64,000 nucleotides of DNA, taken from contig JAPPLF010000042.1 in assembly GCA_028874215.1 (NCBI GenBank), forward strand, positions 82,146-146,145. The letters are read 5' to 3'. The stretch's first letter is position 1, and the number at the start of each line of letters is the position of its first letter. The DNA is from Acidobacteriota bacterium. GTDB taxonomy: Bacteria > Acidobacteriota > UBA6911 > RPQK01 > JAJDTT01. Under the pieces are notes generated by a model. That model was not told the origin of the DNA, ran no database searches, and worked only from the letters and a program-made list of their open reading frames with translations. This document shows, in pieces, positions 9,580 to 17,977 of this stretch. The translations under genes and the position numbers were made by a program.

Positions 9580-10320
9580 CTAGTGAAATTTGTCGCTGAC
9601 GATAAGACCGTCCCGCAGTTGGATCGTGCGCTTGGCGTGAGCCGCGATGGACGCCTCGTGGGTCACCATGATCAGCGTGATGCCCTGATCCCGGTTCAGA
9701 TCCACGAGAAAGCGCATGATCTCTTCCGACGTCGCCGAGTCCAGGTTGCCGGTGGGTTCGTCGGCCAGCAGGATGGCCGGCCGGTTGACCAGGGCCCGGG
9801 CCACGGCGACCCGCTGCTGCTGACCGCCCGACAGTTGATTGGGCATGACCTGGGCCTTCTCCGGGATGCCCACCACTTCCAACGCCTCCTCGATCCTGCG
9901 GGCCCGCTCCTGGCGGGGAACGCCGGCGTAGAGCATGGGCGCTTCCACGTTCTCCCAGATGGAGGTCCGGGGCAGCAGGTTGAAGCTCTGGAAGATGAAT
10001 CCGATCTTCTGGTTCCGGATGTCCGCCCGCTGGGACGCCGAGAAGGTGGAGACGTCGATCCCGTCCAACCGATACTGTCCGCGGGTCGGCCGGTCCAGGC
10101 ATCCCAACAGGTTCAGCAAGGTCGATTTGCCTGAACCCGAGGCTCCCATGACGGCCACGAACTCGCCCGAGACGACCTCCACGGAGACTCCCCTCAGGGC
10201 TTCGACCTGGACCTCTCCCAGGTCGTAGATTTTCCAAACGGCTTCAAGAGAAAGGAGACTGTCCCCGCCCGGCGGCGCGGAGTCGCGGAGATTCTGCTGC
10301 GCTGCGGCCACTTGAACCAT
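9580..10320 (-). CDS. MacB/LolD-type ABC ATPase
   Basis: The ATG at 10320 overlaps the stop of the adaptor gene by one base (TGATG), so translation is probably coupled; a TTG one codon earlier is less likely. The 246-residue protein has Walker A GASGSGKST (residues 59-67), Q-loop FQSFNLL, signature LSGGQQQRVAVARAL and Walker B LLADEPTGNLD, all typical of the LolD/FtsE/MacB ATPase family. It powers the neighbouring permease at the cytoplasmic face of the inner membrane. Confidence 0.92.
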   Translation of the reverse strand: MVQVAAAQQNLRDSAPPGGDSLLSLEAVWKIYDLGEVQVEALRGVSVEVVSGEFVAVMGASGSGKSTLLNLLGCLDRPTRGQYRLDGIDVSTFSASQRADIRNQKIGFIFQSFNLLPRTSIWENVEAPMLYAGVPRQERARRIEEALEVVGIPEKAQVMPNQLSGGQQQRVAVARALVNRPAILLADEPTGNLDSATSEEIMRFLVDLNRDQGITLIMVTHEASIAAHAKRTIQLRDGLIVSDKFH

Positions 10321-12059
10321 CAACGGCCTCGACTGCCGGTGCCGCCGCCTCGGCCACCGGTCCCACCCCCTCGGGCGCCGCTCCGGTTGCTCGAGCTCCG
10401 GTTCCGGCGCGGCCCGAAGGCTCCGCTGAAGGGAGAAGTGCTGCCGCGCTGGACCTGGCCCGATTCGTCCAGCTTCCAGGTGATGATCTTCTCGTCTTCC
10501 TCCAGATCACTGCGCAATATGGCCGTCTCCCTTCCGTCGGTGATCCCCAGGAGAACGCGGCGCGGCTGGGGCTCGGCGTTTTCGTCCAGCACCCAAAGCA
10601 GACCGGGCCGGGGACGGGTCCGCTCGGCGCGGGGAAACCGGATCTTGGGTCCGGGACGGATGCCGTACTGTTCGATGGTGGAGATTCCGATCTCGGCATG
10701 GGAGATCTCGTCTCCGCCCCGGCGCGGTCCCCGCCGTTGCCCTCCGGGGCCCCGGCCTCGTCCTCCCCACGCCGGACGGCCGCCTCCGCCGTCAGCGTCG
10801 GCCAAGGCGGCCCGGTCGGCTCCCGGTCCTCGGCCGGGGCCGGCCATGGCGGTGCCGGGCCCGCCTCCCGAAGGCCGCCGTCCGCCGCCTCGCATCAACG
10901 CTCGAATCTCTTCCGGAGATATGCCCTCGGGCCGGAAACGAAGCGCCGAGTTGGCCACTTTCAGCACGTCCGCTTCCTGAGCGACCACGAAGTTGACGGT
11001 GGCCGTCATGGAGGGCCGCAGCTTCAATTGCGTGTTCTCCACGTCGATGATGACGTTGTAGACCACCACGTTGGTGGCACCGCCGCCGCTCTGCGCTCCG
11101 CCGGCCGATTCGGTGTTGGGGAGCTTGGAGCTCAAGCGGATCTCGGTAATCTTGCCCTCGAAGCTCTGTCCCGGAAACGCGTCCACGGCAAAATCGACCT
11201 GGGCCATTTCCGAGATGGCGCCGATGTCCGCTTCGTCAATCTGGGCGATGACCTGCATCTTCGCCAAGTCGTTGGCGATCAGAAAAAGGACCGGCGCCTG
11301 GAAGCTGGCAGCGACGGTCTGGCCGATGTCCACGTTGCGCTCGATGACGACGCCGTCGATGGGAGAGGTGATGTTGGTGTAGTGCAGGTCGACCTGCGCC
11401 ATCGTGAGGCTGGCCTTGGCTTGCTGCACGTTGGCGGCGGCTTGATCGTTCTGGGCGTGGGCCGAACGGATGGAGGCTTCCACCTGGCTGACTTGGGCGT
11501 GGTTCTGGCTCAGGCGCGCCTTGGCCTGGTCGAAGGCCGCCTGGGCGTTCTCCAGATCGCGGTCCGAGATCACCTCGGCTTCGTAGAGCTCGCGGCTCCG
11601 TTTCAGCTCCCGCTCGGCTTCCTGTAGATTGACCTCGCCCACCTCCACGTTGGCCCGGGCGCTCTCCAATTCGGCCTCCCGGTTGATGAGGTTGGCCGCG
11701 GCGCTCTTGACGGCCGCTTCGGCGGTGGCCAGAGAGGCCTTGGCCCGCTCCATCTGGGCCTCGAAATTGGCCGGGTCGATGATGGCCAGGGTCTGGCCCT
11801 TCTTGACCACGCTGTTGAAGTCGGCATGGAGCTCCTGGATCCGTCCCGAGACCTGACTTCCCACCTGCACCGTCACCACGGCCTGCAGCAGACCGGTGGA
11901 GCTGACGGTTCGCCTCACGTCTCCGCGGCTCACCGGGACGGTCAGGTAGTCTTCGCCCGGCTGGCTGTCGGAGGGGCCCAGGTAGAGATAGCCGGCCGCG
12001 GAAACGGCCAGGACCAGGATGATGGTGACGACGGTGCGGAGGGTGCGCTTTTTTCTCAC
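10320..12059 (-). CDS. MacA-like periplasmic adaptor with Gly/Arg-rich insert
   Basis: This 579-residue membrane-fusion protein starts at a GTG with an N-terminal anchor (about residues 9-27). It then shows lipoyl half-motifs flanking a long Ala/Gln/Glu-rich coiled-coil hairpin (about 95-215), a beta-barrel and a membrane-proximal domain (RPSMTATVNFVV). It should bridge the MacB-type permease to an outer membrane channel. Unusual features are a ~60-residue Gly/Arg/Pro-rich low-complexity insert after about residue 385 and a Gly/Arg/Ser-rich C-terminal tail. Both are absent from typical MacA proteins and may have grown by repeat slippage or may bind anionic surfaces; that is inference. No clear ribosome site is seen. 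Confidence 0.88.
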   Translation of the reverse strand: MRKKRTLRTVVTIILVLAVSAAGYLYLGPSDSQPGEDYLTVPVSRGDVRRTVSSTGLLQAVVTVQVGSQVSGRIQELHADFNSVVKKGQTLAIIDPANFEAQMERAKASLATAEAAVKSAAANLINREAELESARANVEVGEVNLQEAERELKRSRELYEAEVISDRDLENAQAAFDQAKARLSQNHAQVSQVEASIRSAHAQNDQAAANVQQAKASLTMAQVDLHYTNITSPIDGVVIERNVDIGQTVAASFQAPVLFLIANDLAKMQVIAQIDEADIGAISEMAQVDFAVDAFPGQSFEGKITEIRLSSKLPNTESAGGAQSGGGATNVVVYNVIIDVENTQLKLRPSMTATVNFVVAQEADVLKVANSALRFRPEGISPEEIRALMRGGGRRPSGGGPGTAMAGPGRGPGADRAALADADGGGGRPAWGGRGRGPGGQRRGPRRGGDEISHAEIGISTIEQYGIRPGPKIRFPRAERTRPRPGLLWVLDENAEPQPRRVLLGITDGRETAILRSDLEEDEKIITWKLDESGQVQRGSTSPFSGAFGPRRNRSSSNRSGARGGGTGGRGGGTGSRGR

Positions 12060-12126
12060 AAAATGATTATACGCCTGCCGATCTCACATGTTTCAACGAA
12101 AAATGAAGAGCTGCCGGAGAACCCGC

Positions 12127-13923
12127 TCAGCGCCCTTCGGAGGTCCCGGATCCGGACTGGACAAGGGAGACTTCCACGTAGCGGACGCCCACCGGTTTGT
12201 CGCCCCTGTGAAGCACGGCCTGCAGGCGAGTTTCACCCTCATCCAGCAGGACCTGGTCAAACGTGACTTCGGATGTCCCCGGGTCGAAGGGTTGCATTCT
12301 TCGGACCTGTTGAAGCCTCAACTCGGCATTTCCACCACCGGATGCCGGACCGAATAGGAACCGGATCCGATAGGCGCCCGCGCGATGGACCGTGATTTCC
12401 CAAAACCCCAGGTCGGTGTCTCCCCATCCGTCGGGACCCACCATGCGCCAGTCCTGGCGAGTGAGGATGACGGGGTCATCGTGGACCGTCCCCACCGCGA
12501 TCCGGGGAGGAGCGTAGCCTCGGGAGGAGGAAACGTCCTGGAGCCAGTCCGCATAGGCGGAGCGAAGCCGCCCCACCACCTCGGGACGTCCGCCTGAAAT
12601 ATCCTGTTGTTCTCCCGGGTCGGCCTCCAGATCGTAGAGTTCCAGGGGATAGTCCTCGAATGTCTCGCCGGCGGGCAGACCGCGCGTGGCGAAGGCCACC
12701 GGCTGGACCAGCTTGTACCGCTGCTCGATGGCGGCGAAGTGGCGGAAGGGTTGGGGCTCGTTCCCCCGGTGGGACTGGATGAAGAGGGTCCGGTCGCCGG
12801 GATCCTGGCCGGCGCCGTCGAGCCGGGACATGAGGCTGACTCCGTCGAAGGCAACCCCGTCGGGAAACGCGATTCCGGCCGCCTCCAGCAGCGTGGGCAT
12901 CAGGTCGATGTGGGCGGCGATGCGGCCGTCCGTGCCCGGCTCGAGCCGTCCCGGCCAGCGGAGCAGAAACGGCACCCGGATTCCCCCATCGTAGACTGTC
13001 CCCTTGAGTCCTCTGAGTCCGGCGGTGTACCGGCGCGTGGTGGCTCCGTTGTCGGTCATGAAGATGAGGATCGTGTTTTTCTCCAGTTCCATCCGCTTCA
13101 GGCCGTCCAACAGACGGCCCACGTTGTCGTCGATGTTGGTGATCATGCCGTAGATGCGGGCATCCTTGTCCTCCAGTCCGGTCTCCAGGTAGGACTGGCG
13201 GTAGGGTTCGGGTACGTCGTAGGGGGAATGAGGCGCGTTGGTGGGGATGTAGACGAAGAAGGGGCTCTCCCGATTCTCCTCGATGAACTCCAGCGCCTCC
13301 CGGAAGAAGATGTCGGTGCAGTAGCCCGGGTACGGCTTGGCCTTCCCGTTGTGCTGCAGGATGGGGTCGAAATAGGAGGTTTCGGGCGGGTCGGAAGGCT
13401 GGCCGATGCCGCCGCCCTTGTGGACCACCGACTCCTGGAAGCCCTGGTCCATGGCCCGGAGTGGATAGTTGTCCCCCAGGTGCCACTTTCCGAAGATCCC
13501 GGTCCGGTAACCCGCCTCCGAGAGAGTCTCGGCCAGGGTGACCTCGTCCGAGTGCATCATGGCCCGTCCCACGTAGGTGTCCACCACGCCGGTCCGGTAG
13601 TTGTAGCGGCCGGTCATGAGGCTGGCCCGGGTGGGAGCGCAGACGGGAGAGACGTAGAACCGGGTCAGCTCCACGCTCTCGGTGGCCAGGCGGTCCAGGT
13701 GGGGCGTGCGGAGGACATCGTCCCCATGGCTTCCCAACTGGGCCCAGCCCTGGTCGTCGGTGATGACGAGAATGATGTTGGGCCGTTCCGCTTCCTGAGC
13801 CGGAGGCGGCGAACATCCGAGAATCCAACAGCACAACAGAAGCAGCAGCCCGGATCGGGTGCCGGGCCCGCGGGGGTGCCGGCCAGCTGTGGAGGCGAGT
13901 GGAGAATCAACTGTAGTGGACAT
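12127..13923 (-). CDS. Lipoprotein sulfatase, formylglycine type
   Basis: The 598-residue protein carries a lipobox ending at Cys37 (ILGC) and the type I sulfatase fold. The active-site motif CAPTR is at residues 95-99, so Cys95 should become formylglycine. Metal-binding residues appear in ITDDQG (Asp56/57) and MTDNGATTRR, and GKWHLGD gives the conserved Lys/His. A C-terminal beta-rich extension (about 490-598) is longer than in plain arylsulfatases. It would remove sulfate esters from glycans outside the inner membrane. Its start overlaps the preceding gene by 17 bases, showing translational coupling to the Tat-exported glycoside-hydrolase-like protein. The 67-base gap to the MacA gene means the whole minus-strand run could be one transcript. 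Confidence 0.92.
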   Translation of the reverse strand: MSTTVDSPLASTAGRHPRGPGTRSGLLLLLCCWILGCSPPPAQEAERPNIILVITDDQGWAQLGSHGDDVLRTPHLDRLATESVELTRFYVSPVCAPTRASLMTGRYNYRTGVVDTYVGRAMMHSDEVTLAETLSEAGYRTGIFGKWHLGDNYPLRAMDQGFQESVVHKGGGIGQPSDPPETSYFDPILQHNGKAKPYPGYCTDIFFREALEFIEENRESPFFVYIPTNAPHSPYDVPEPYRQSYLETGLEDKDARIYGMITNIDDNVGRLLDGLKRMELEKNTILIFMTDNGATTRRYTAGLRGLKGTVYDGGIRVPFLLRWPGRLEPGTDGRIAAHIDLMPTLLEAAGIAFPDGVAFDGVSLMSRLDGAGQDPGDRTLFIQSHRGNEPQPFRHFAAIEQRYKLVQPVAFATRGLPAGETFEDYPLELYDLEADPGEQQDISGGRPEVVGRLRSAYADWLQDVSSSRGYAPPRIAVGTVHDDPVILTRQDWRMVGPDGWGDTDLGFWEITVHRAGAYRIRFLFGPASGGGNAELRLQQVRRMQPFDPGTSEVTFDQVLLDEGETRLQAVLHRGDKPVGVRYVEVSLVQSGSGTSEGR

Positions 13924-15583
13924 GGAGAAGAATCTGCTTGAGGTTCAATTTCCCGCTGGCCCGGGAACTGCGCTTCGCAACGCCGATCTCGAACCGGTTC
14001 ATCCCCTGGCGGACCGGATCGGCCGAGAGCTTCCCGGACCGGAAGGGAACCCCCTTTTCCCCTTCCTTGCGAGGCGGCCGGACGCCTTCGGAATCCAACT
14101 CCACGGGCGTCTGATTGAGGGTGATCTCCAAGCGTTCGCCCGGCATCAGGTTGGGGACCTCCACTTCGATGTCCACACTCTTCAATCGTCCCGCTTTTTC
14201 GGCGGCAGGCAGGTCGTCTCCGACCCGCATCTCGACCGCTGTCCGGTCTTGACCGGGGCTTTCCGCCAAGTCCACCGGAACCTGGCCCGGATAGCTGGCG
14301 ATGGAGTAGGGGCCCACGTTGCCCATGACGTCCACCGTCTGGACGTAGTCGATGGCGAAGGTCTTGTCCTGGTAACGGAGCGCGTCGCTGGAACCGATGT
14401 GGTTCAGGACTTCGTAGCCTTCCGCCGCAGGCCGTCCGTAGGAGATCCTGGGCACCCTGCGGTATTGGAAATTCCAGAGATAGATGCCGTCGGCTCCGGC
14501 CCAGAGGATGTTGGAAGCGGCTCCCCGGAAGGCGGCGTCGGAACCGAACATTTGAGTTCCGCAGTTGATGCAGGGGTAGACGGGGACCTGGTGCCGGTGG
14601 CCCAGTCGGACCAGCTCCTCGGCCGGATTGGTGAAGGGGACGTAGCCTCCACCGATGAGAAGGCGGTCCACCAGCCCCTCCTTCAGCCAGGTCTCGATGT
14701 CGATGCCGATGCGCCGACAGGCGGCCACGGTTCCCGGGCTGCGGATTCCAAGCATCAGCGGCCGGCCCCGGCGCTCCGACTCCCGGTCCAGGACCTTGCG
14801 GGCCGAGCGGATCAGGTCGGTCATCAGGGGCATCCCTTCTTCCTCCTTGCCCGTCTTGAAGTACCAGGGCATGCGGAAGAAGTTCAGGTCCACACCCGCC
14901 ACGTCGTATTTTTCAACCGTGTTGCGGATCCACCAGAGCCGGTCTTCCCGGACCTGGGGAACGGCGAAATCCAGGCCCGACCAGATGGCGGCCGCCTGGC
15001 TGCTGAACACCGGTCCCTTCATGCTCTCGTCCCCCAGCAGCCATTCCGGGTGCTCCACCTTGAGGGGATAGATCAGCTTGCCCGCGGGCATGCCGTAGGA
15101 GTCGTGGGTGTCGTTCATCCGCAGGGAGCCGAAGAGTTCGACGTCCCGCCCGCGGGCGGCATCCACCATGACGGGAGTGGGATCTGAGATGACCGGATTC
15201 AGGGGTTTGCCGAGCTGTTGAGTCTCCCAGTAGCGGGTCTTTCCTTTGCCGATGGCGATAGCCCACATGATGCACCAGGCGATGCTGTCCACGGGGGTCT
15301 CCAGGATGGGAACGAAGCGTTGGGCCAGGAAGGCCTCCACGCTCTTTTCGGCGTCGTCGCTGTAGCAGAGGTCTCCGTCATCGTCCAGGATGACGCGCCG
15401 CCGGCGCCAGGCGGCTTCCCGCCTCTGCTCCACGAGCCGGGCCGCCGAATTGCCGCCGCAGCCGGTCAGCCCGCCGGCAAGAGAGGCGGACAGCGCCAAC
15501 CCGGTTCCCTGCAGGAACTGCCGGCGGGAAGAAGATCTTAGGATCGAAGTACTCTCGGGATCGCTGGCGGGCCGGTATTTCAT
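13907..15583 (-). CDS. Tat-exported glycoside-hydrolase-like protein
   Basis: The ATG at 15583 is chosen because it leads into a Tat-type leader (SSRRQFLQGTG, followed by a possible lipobox LTGC); the product is 558 residues. The body has alternating beta/alpha stretches with aromatic and acidic strand ends such as GVDLNFFRMPWYF, LMLGIRSPG and GIYLWNFQYRR, which suggest a TIM-barrel glycosidase of the GHL10 or related class. A beta-rich C-terminal part follows. I cannot name a catalytic pair with certainty. The overlap with the sulfatase gene implies joint work on a sulfated polysaccharide. The assignment to a hydrolase clan is inference from pattern only. Confidence 0.65.
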   Translation of the reverse strand: MKYRPASDPESTSILRSSSRRQFLQGTGLALSASLAGGLTGCGGNSAARLVEQRREAAWRRRRVILDDDGDLCYSDDAEKSVEAFLAQRFVPILETPVDSIAWCIMWAIAIGKGKTRYWETQQLGKPLNPVISDPTPVMVDAARGRDVELFGSLRMNDTHDSYGMPAGKLIYPLKVEHPEWLLGDESMKGPVFSSQAAAIWSGLDFAVPQVREDRLWWIRNTVEKYDVAGVDLNFFRMPWYFKTGKEEEGMPLMTDLIRSARKVLDRESERRGRPLMLGIRSPGTVAACRRIGIDIETWLKEGLVDRLLIGGGYVPFTNPAEELVRLGHRHQVPVYPCINCGTQMFGSDAAFRGAASNILWAGADGIYLWNFQYRRVPRISYGRPAAEGYEVLNHIGSSDALRYQDKTFAIDYVQTVDVMGNVGPYSIASYPGQVPVDLAESPGQDRTAVEMRVGDDLPAAEKAGRLKSVDIEVEVPNLMPGERLEITLNQTPVELDSEGVRPPRKEGEKGVPFRSGKLSADPVRQGMNRFEIGVAKRSSRASGKLNLKQILLHVHYS

Positions 15584-15623
15584 GGTCCAGAGAATAGCAC
15601 CTCGAAGCCCCTGCGGCATGACG

Positions 15624-15654
15624 TTGATCAGTTCCCGAAGGGGCGGCCTATAAT
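15624..15654 (+). promoter_or_regulatory. Candidate sigma70 promoter of CAP gene
   Basis: A perfect TATAAT lies at 15649-15654 with TTGATC at 15624-15629, a 19-base spacer. The expected transcription start falls at about 15661, next to the GTG that opens the CAP gene at 15662, so the mRNA may be leaderless. The spacer is slightly long, so this is a prediction. Confidence 0.45.
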
Positions 15655-15661
15655 TGCTTCG

Positions 15662-16555
15662 GTGCGTCTCGTCTTCGGTATTTCACTGCTGTCGTTTCTG
15701 GTGGGGACCCAGCCCGAGTCCGCCCGGGAGCTGACGGAGAAATCGATCCGGGAATTGCGGCTGATGGTGGTGGAGTTCATCAACCAGGATCGGCTAAAGG
15801 CCTCGGCCCGGCCAGTGGTGTATTCCGAACCCCTCTCCCTGCTGGCCGACGAGCATTGCCGGGAGATGCTGCGGGAAGGCTACACCAGCCACTGGAACCG
15901 GGCCGGCTGGAAGCCATACATGCGTTATTCGCAGGGCGGGGTCACCGATCATACCTCCGAAAACATCGCCAGCATGAACAGCACCGGCTTCGAGGTGAGC
16001 TTCGACTCCGTCAAGGCCGAATTGACCGCGCGCCACGAGAGCCTCATCGGTGAGGAACCGCCGTACGACCAGCACCGCCAAAACATCCTGGACCCTCACC
16101 ATACCCATGTCGGAATCGGGGTGGCCTACAGCAAGGCGGGCCTGCGGATGATCCAGATATTCGCCCGGCGGTACGTGAGCCTGGAGCCCATTCCCGCGAG
16201 GCAGGGACCCTCCGCCAGCGTTCAACTGAAGGGCAAGTTGCTCGTGCCCGGATACGATCTCCAGGCGATCTCCGTCTTCTACGAACCCCTGCCGGAAGAG
16301 ATGTCCCTGGCCCAGTTGATGGGGACCTATTCCTATGCTTTGCCCGCTGACGAGAAGATCTACAGGACCCGTCTGCCCTCGATCATGCGCTACGCCGACG
16401 GCACCCGGGGATCGGTGGACGTCCGGGGCCGGTCCTTCTCCCAGACCATCTCCTTCCCCTCCCGGAAAGGGGTCTACACCCTGGTCGTCTGGCTCGAGAA
16501 AGAGAACGAGGTTCGGGGGTTCACGGCGACCAACGCCACCGTCTTCGTGGAGTGA
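15662..16555 (+). CDS. Secreted CAP/SCP-domain protein
   Basis: The 297-residue product starts at a GTG and has an N-terminal hydrophobic leader (residues 1-20). A CAP domain spans about residues 35-175, with FINQDR, SHWNRAG, SENIAS, HRQNIL and HVGIGVA matching the conserved CAP motifs. The His and Glu residues there form the usual cavity. A beta-rich C-terminal domain (about 180-297) follows and I do not recognise it. Bacterial CAP proteins are exported and have lipid-binding, protease-like or surface roles that are poorly settled. The gene stands alone and diverges from the sulfatase-cluster genes. No ribosome site precedes the start. Confidence 0.82.
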   Translation: MRLVFGISLLSFLVGTQPESARELTEKSIRELRLMVVEFINQDRLKASARPVVYSEPLSLLADEHCREMLREGYTSHWNRAGWKPYMRYSQGGVTDHTSENIASMNSTGFEVSFDSVKAELTARHESLIGEEPPYDQHRQNILDPHHTHVGIGVAYSKAGLRMIQIFARRYVSLEPIPARQGPSASVQLKGKLLVPGYDLQAISVFYEPLPEEMSLAQLMGTYSYALPADEKIYRTRLPSIMRYADGTRGSVDVRGRSFSQTISFPSRKGVYTLVVWLEKENEVRGFTATNATVFVE

Positions 16556-16645
16556 GACGGAGAACTTCCTAGTTCGTTGAGATCACTCTAGATAGGCGCC
16601 TCGTGCACTCGGTAGGTTCCAATCGGACCTCATTCCGAAACTTCC

Positions 16646-16686
16646 CAACAAATCTGTTGCCAACAAATCCGTTGGTAATGTATGAT
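16646..16686 (+). promoter_or_regulatory. Promoter inside two tandem palindromes
   Basis: Two 14-base units, CAACAAATCTGTTG at 16646-16659 and CAACAAATCCGTTG at 16661-16674, repeat with a 15-base period, and each is itself an inverted repeat. A promoter overlaps them: TTGCCA at 16657-16662, an 18-base spacer and TATGAT at 16681-16686. A repressor bound to the palindromes would cover the -35 box. This is the likely control site of the ATPase pair. Confidence 0.55.
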
Positions 16687-16708
16687 GGGTTTTGTAGAGG
16701 AACCAGAT

Positions 16709-17977
16709 ATGAAAAAACTCAAGAAGGCAGGTGGCAACTGGGTCGACGGAGATCGATTCTTCGATCGAGACGTCGAACTTGAGGCATTGAGTGAGCGTGT
16801 CAAAGAGGGAACCCACACTCTGCTGACGGCGCAGCGCCGGATGGGTAAGACGAGCCTAGTAAGGGAACTGTTACGCCAACTGGCGGATGAAGGCAGCTTC
16901 GAGACCATCTTTGTCGATCTGGAAGGCGCTAACGACTCCGCTGACGCCATCGCCGAGATTGCAATCCAGACACGATCGGTTCGGACTGTTTGGGGTCGTA
17001 TCAAGTCCGGTTTCGCGAACTTCCTGGAAGACTTTGGTGATCGAATCGAAGCCTTGGAAGTAGCCGACGTGAAGGTCAAGTTGCGCGCCGGAATCGATGC
17101 CGGAAACTGGCGCCAGCGAGGTGATCAAATCTTCACGGCACTTGCATTGAGCGAGAAACCAGTTGTGTTGGCCATCGATGAGTTGCCGATCCTAATCAAC
17201 AGACTACTCAAGGGTCAGGACTACCGGATCACGCCGGACCGGCGGGACGCGGCAGACCAGTTTTTGAGTTGGCTCCGCAAGAATGGGCAGACCCATCGGG
17301 GGCGGGTATCCATGATCGTCTCGGGCAGCGTTGGTCTTGAACCCGTTCTCAAACAAGCCGGCCTCAGCGCGCAGGCAAATATTTTTTCGCCGTTCGAGTT
17401 GAGACCTTGGAGCCGGGAAATTTCCATCAAATGCCTGGGATCGCTGGCGTATACCTACGGCTTGGACCTATCTCGTGAGGTCCGATCCGAGATGTGCCAC
17501 CGTCTCCGATGCTGTGTTCCCCACCACGTACAGCAGTTTTTCGACCATCTTCATGAACATTTGCGCCGGAATAAAAGACTCGCAGCGACACTCGCCGATG
17601 TCGGCCATGTGTATGAGCAGGATCTTCTCAGCGTCCGTGGACAAATCGATCTGGAGCACTATGAGAGCCGGCTGAGGATGATTCTGGGAACTGAAAGCTA
17701 CAAGACCGCACTCAGTCTGTTGACGGAGACAGCGGTAGGCGATGCTCTACTGAGGTGGAAATCGATCGAGAAGTATCGCGGCGGTCATTCGACAGGTTCT
17801 GGGGATTCGGTGACAATCGAAGATGTTCTGTACACCTTGGAGCATGACGGTTATCTGGCCGCCGACTCCGATGGTTATCGGTTTGTTTCGGGTCTGCTTG
17901 AAGACTGGTGGAAGGCCCGACACGGTGCGTATTTCATTCCGATCGACAGGCGAAGATCGAGACAAGAGGCGAAGTGA
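16709..17977 (+). CDS. AAA ATPase with C-terminal winged helix, unit 1
   Basis: I start this protein at the ATG at 16709, preceded by GAGGA, because the alternative ATG at 16682 lies in the -10 box. The 422 residues begin with an ATPase_2-like P-loop domain. Walker A is the atypical AQRRMGKTS (residues 41-49), Walker B is VVLAIDELP with Asp157/Glu158, and VSGSVGL follows as sensor 1. The last ~90 residues look like a winged helix (EDVLYTLEHDGYLAAD). Proteins of this type are STAND-like regulators or parts of defence and mobile modules. The stop overlaps the start of the second ATPase gene by one base, so the two are translated together. Base composition is lower in GC than the neighbours, which suggests acquisition by transfer. 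The function is not known. Confidence 0.75.
   Translation: MKKLKKAGGNWVDGDRFFDRDVELEALSERVKEGTHTLLTAQRRMGKTSLVRELLRQLADEGSFETIFVDLEGANDSADAIAEIAIQTRSVRTVWGRIKSGFANFLEDFGDRIEALEVADVKVKLRAGIDAGNWRQRGDQIFTALALSEKPVVLAIDELPILINRLLKGQDYRITPDRRDAADQFLSWLRKNGQTHRGRVSMIVSGSVGLEPVLKQAGLSAQANIFSPFELRPWSREISIKCLGSLAYTYGLDLSREVRSEMCHRLRCCVPHHVQQFFDHLHEHLRRNKRLAATLADVGHVYEQDLLSVRGQIDLEHYESRLRMILGTESYKTALSLLTETAVGDALLRWKSIEKYRGGHSTGSGDSVTIEDVLYTLEHDGYLAADSDGYRFVSGLLEDWWKARHGAYFIPIDRRRSRQEAK

Noticed and set aside
16682-16684. ATG as start of ATPase unit 1
   Set aside because: It lies within the TATGAT box, and the ATG at 16709 has a ribosome site in front.
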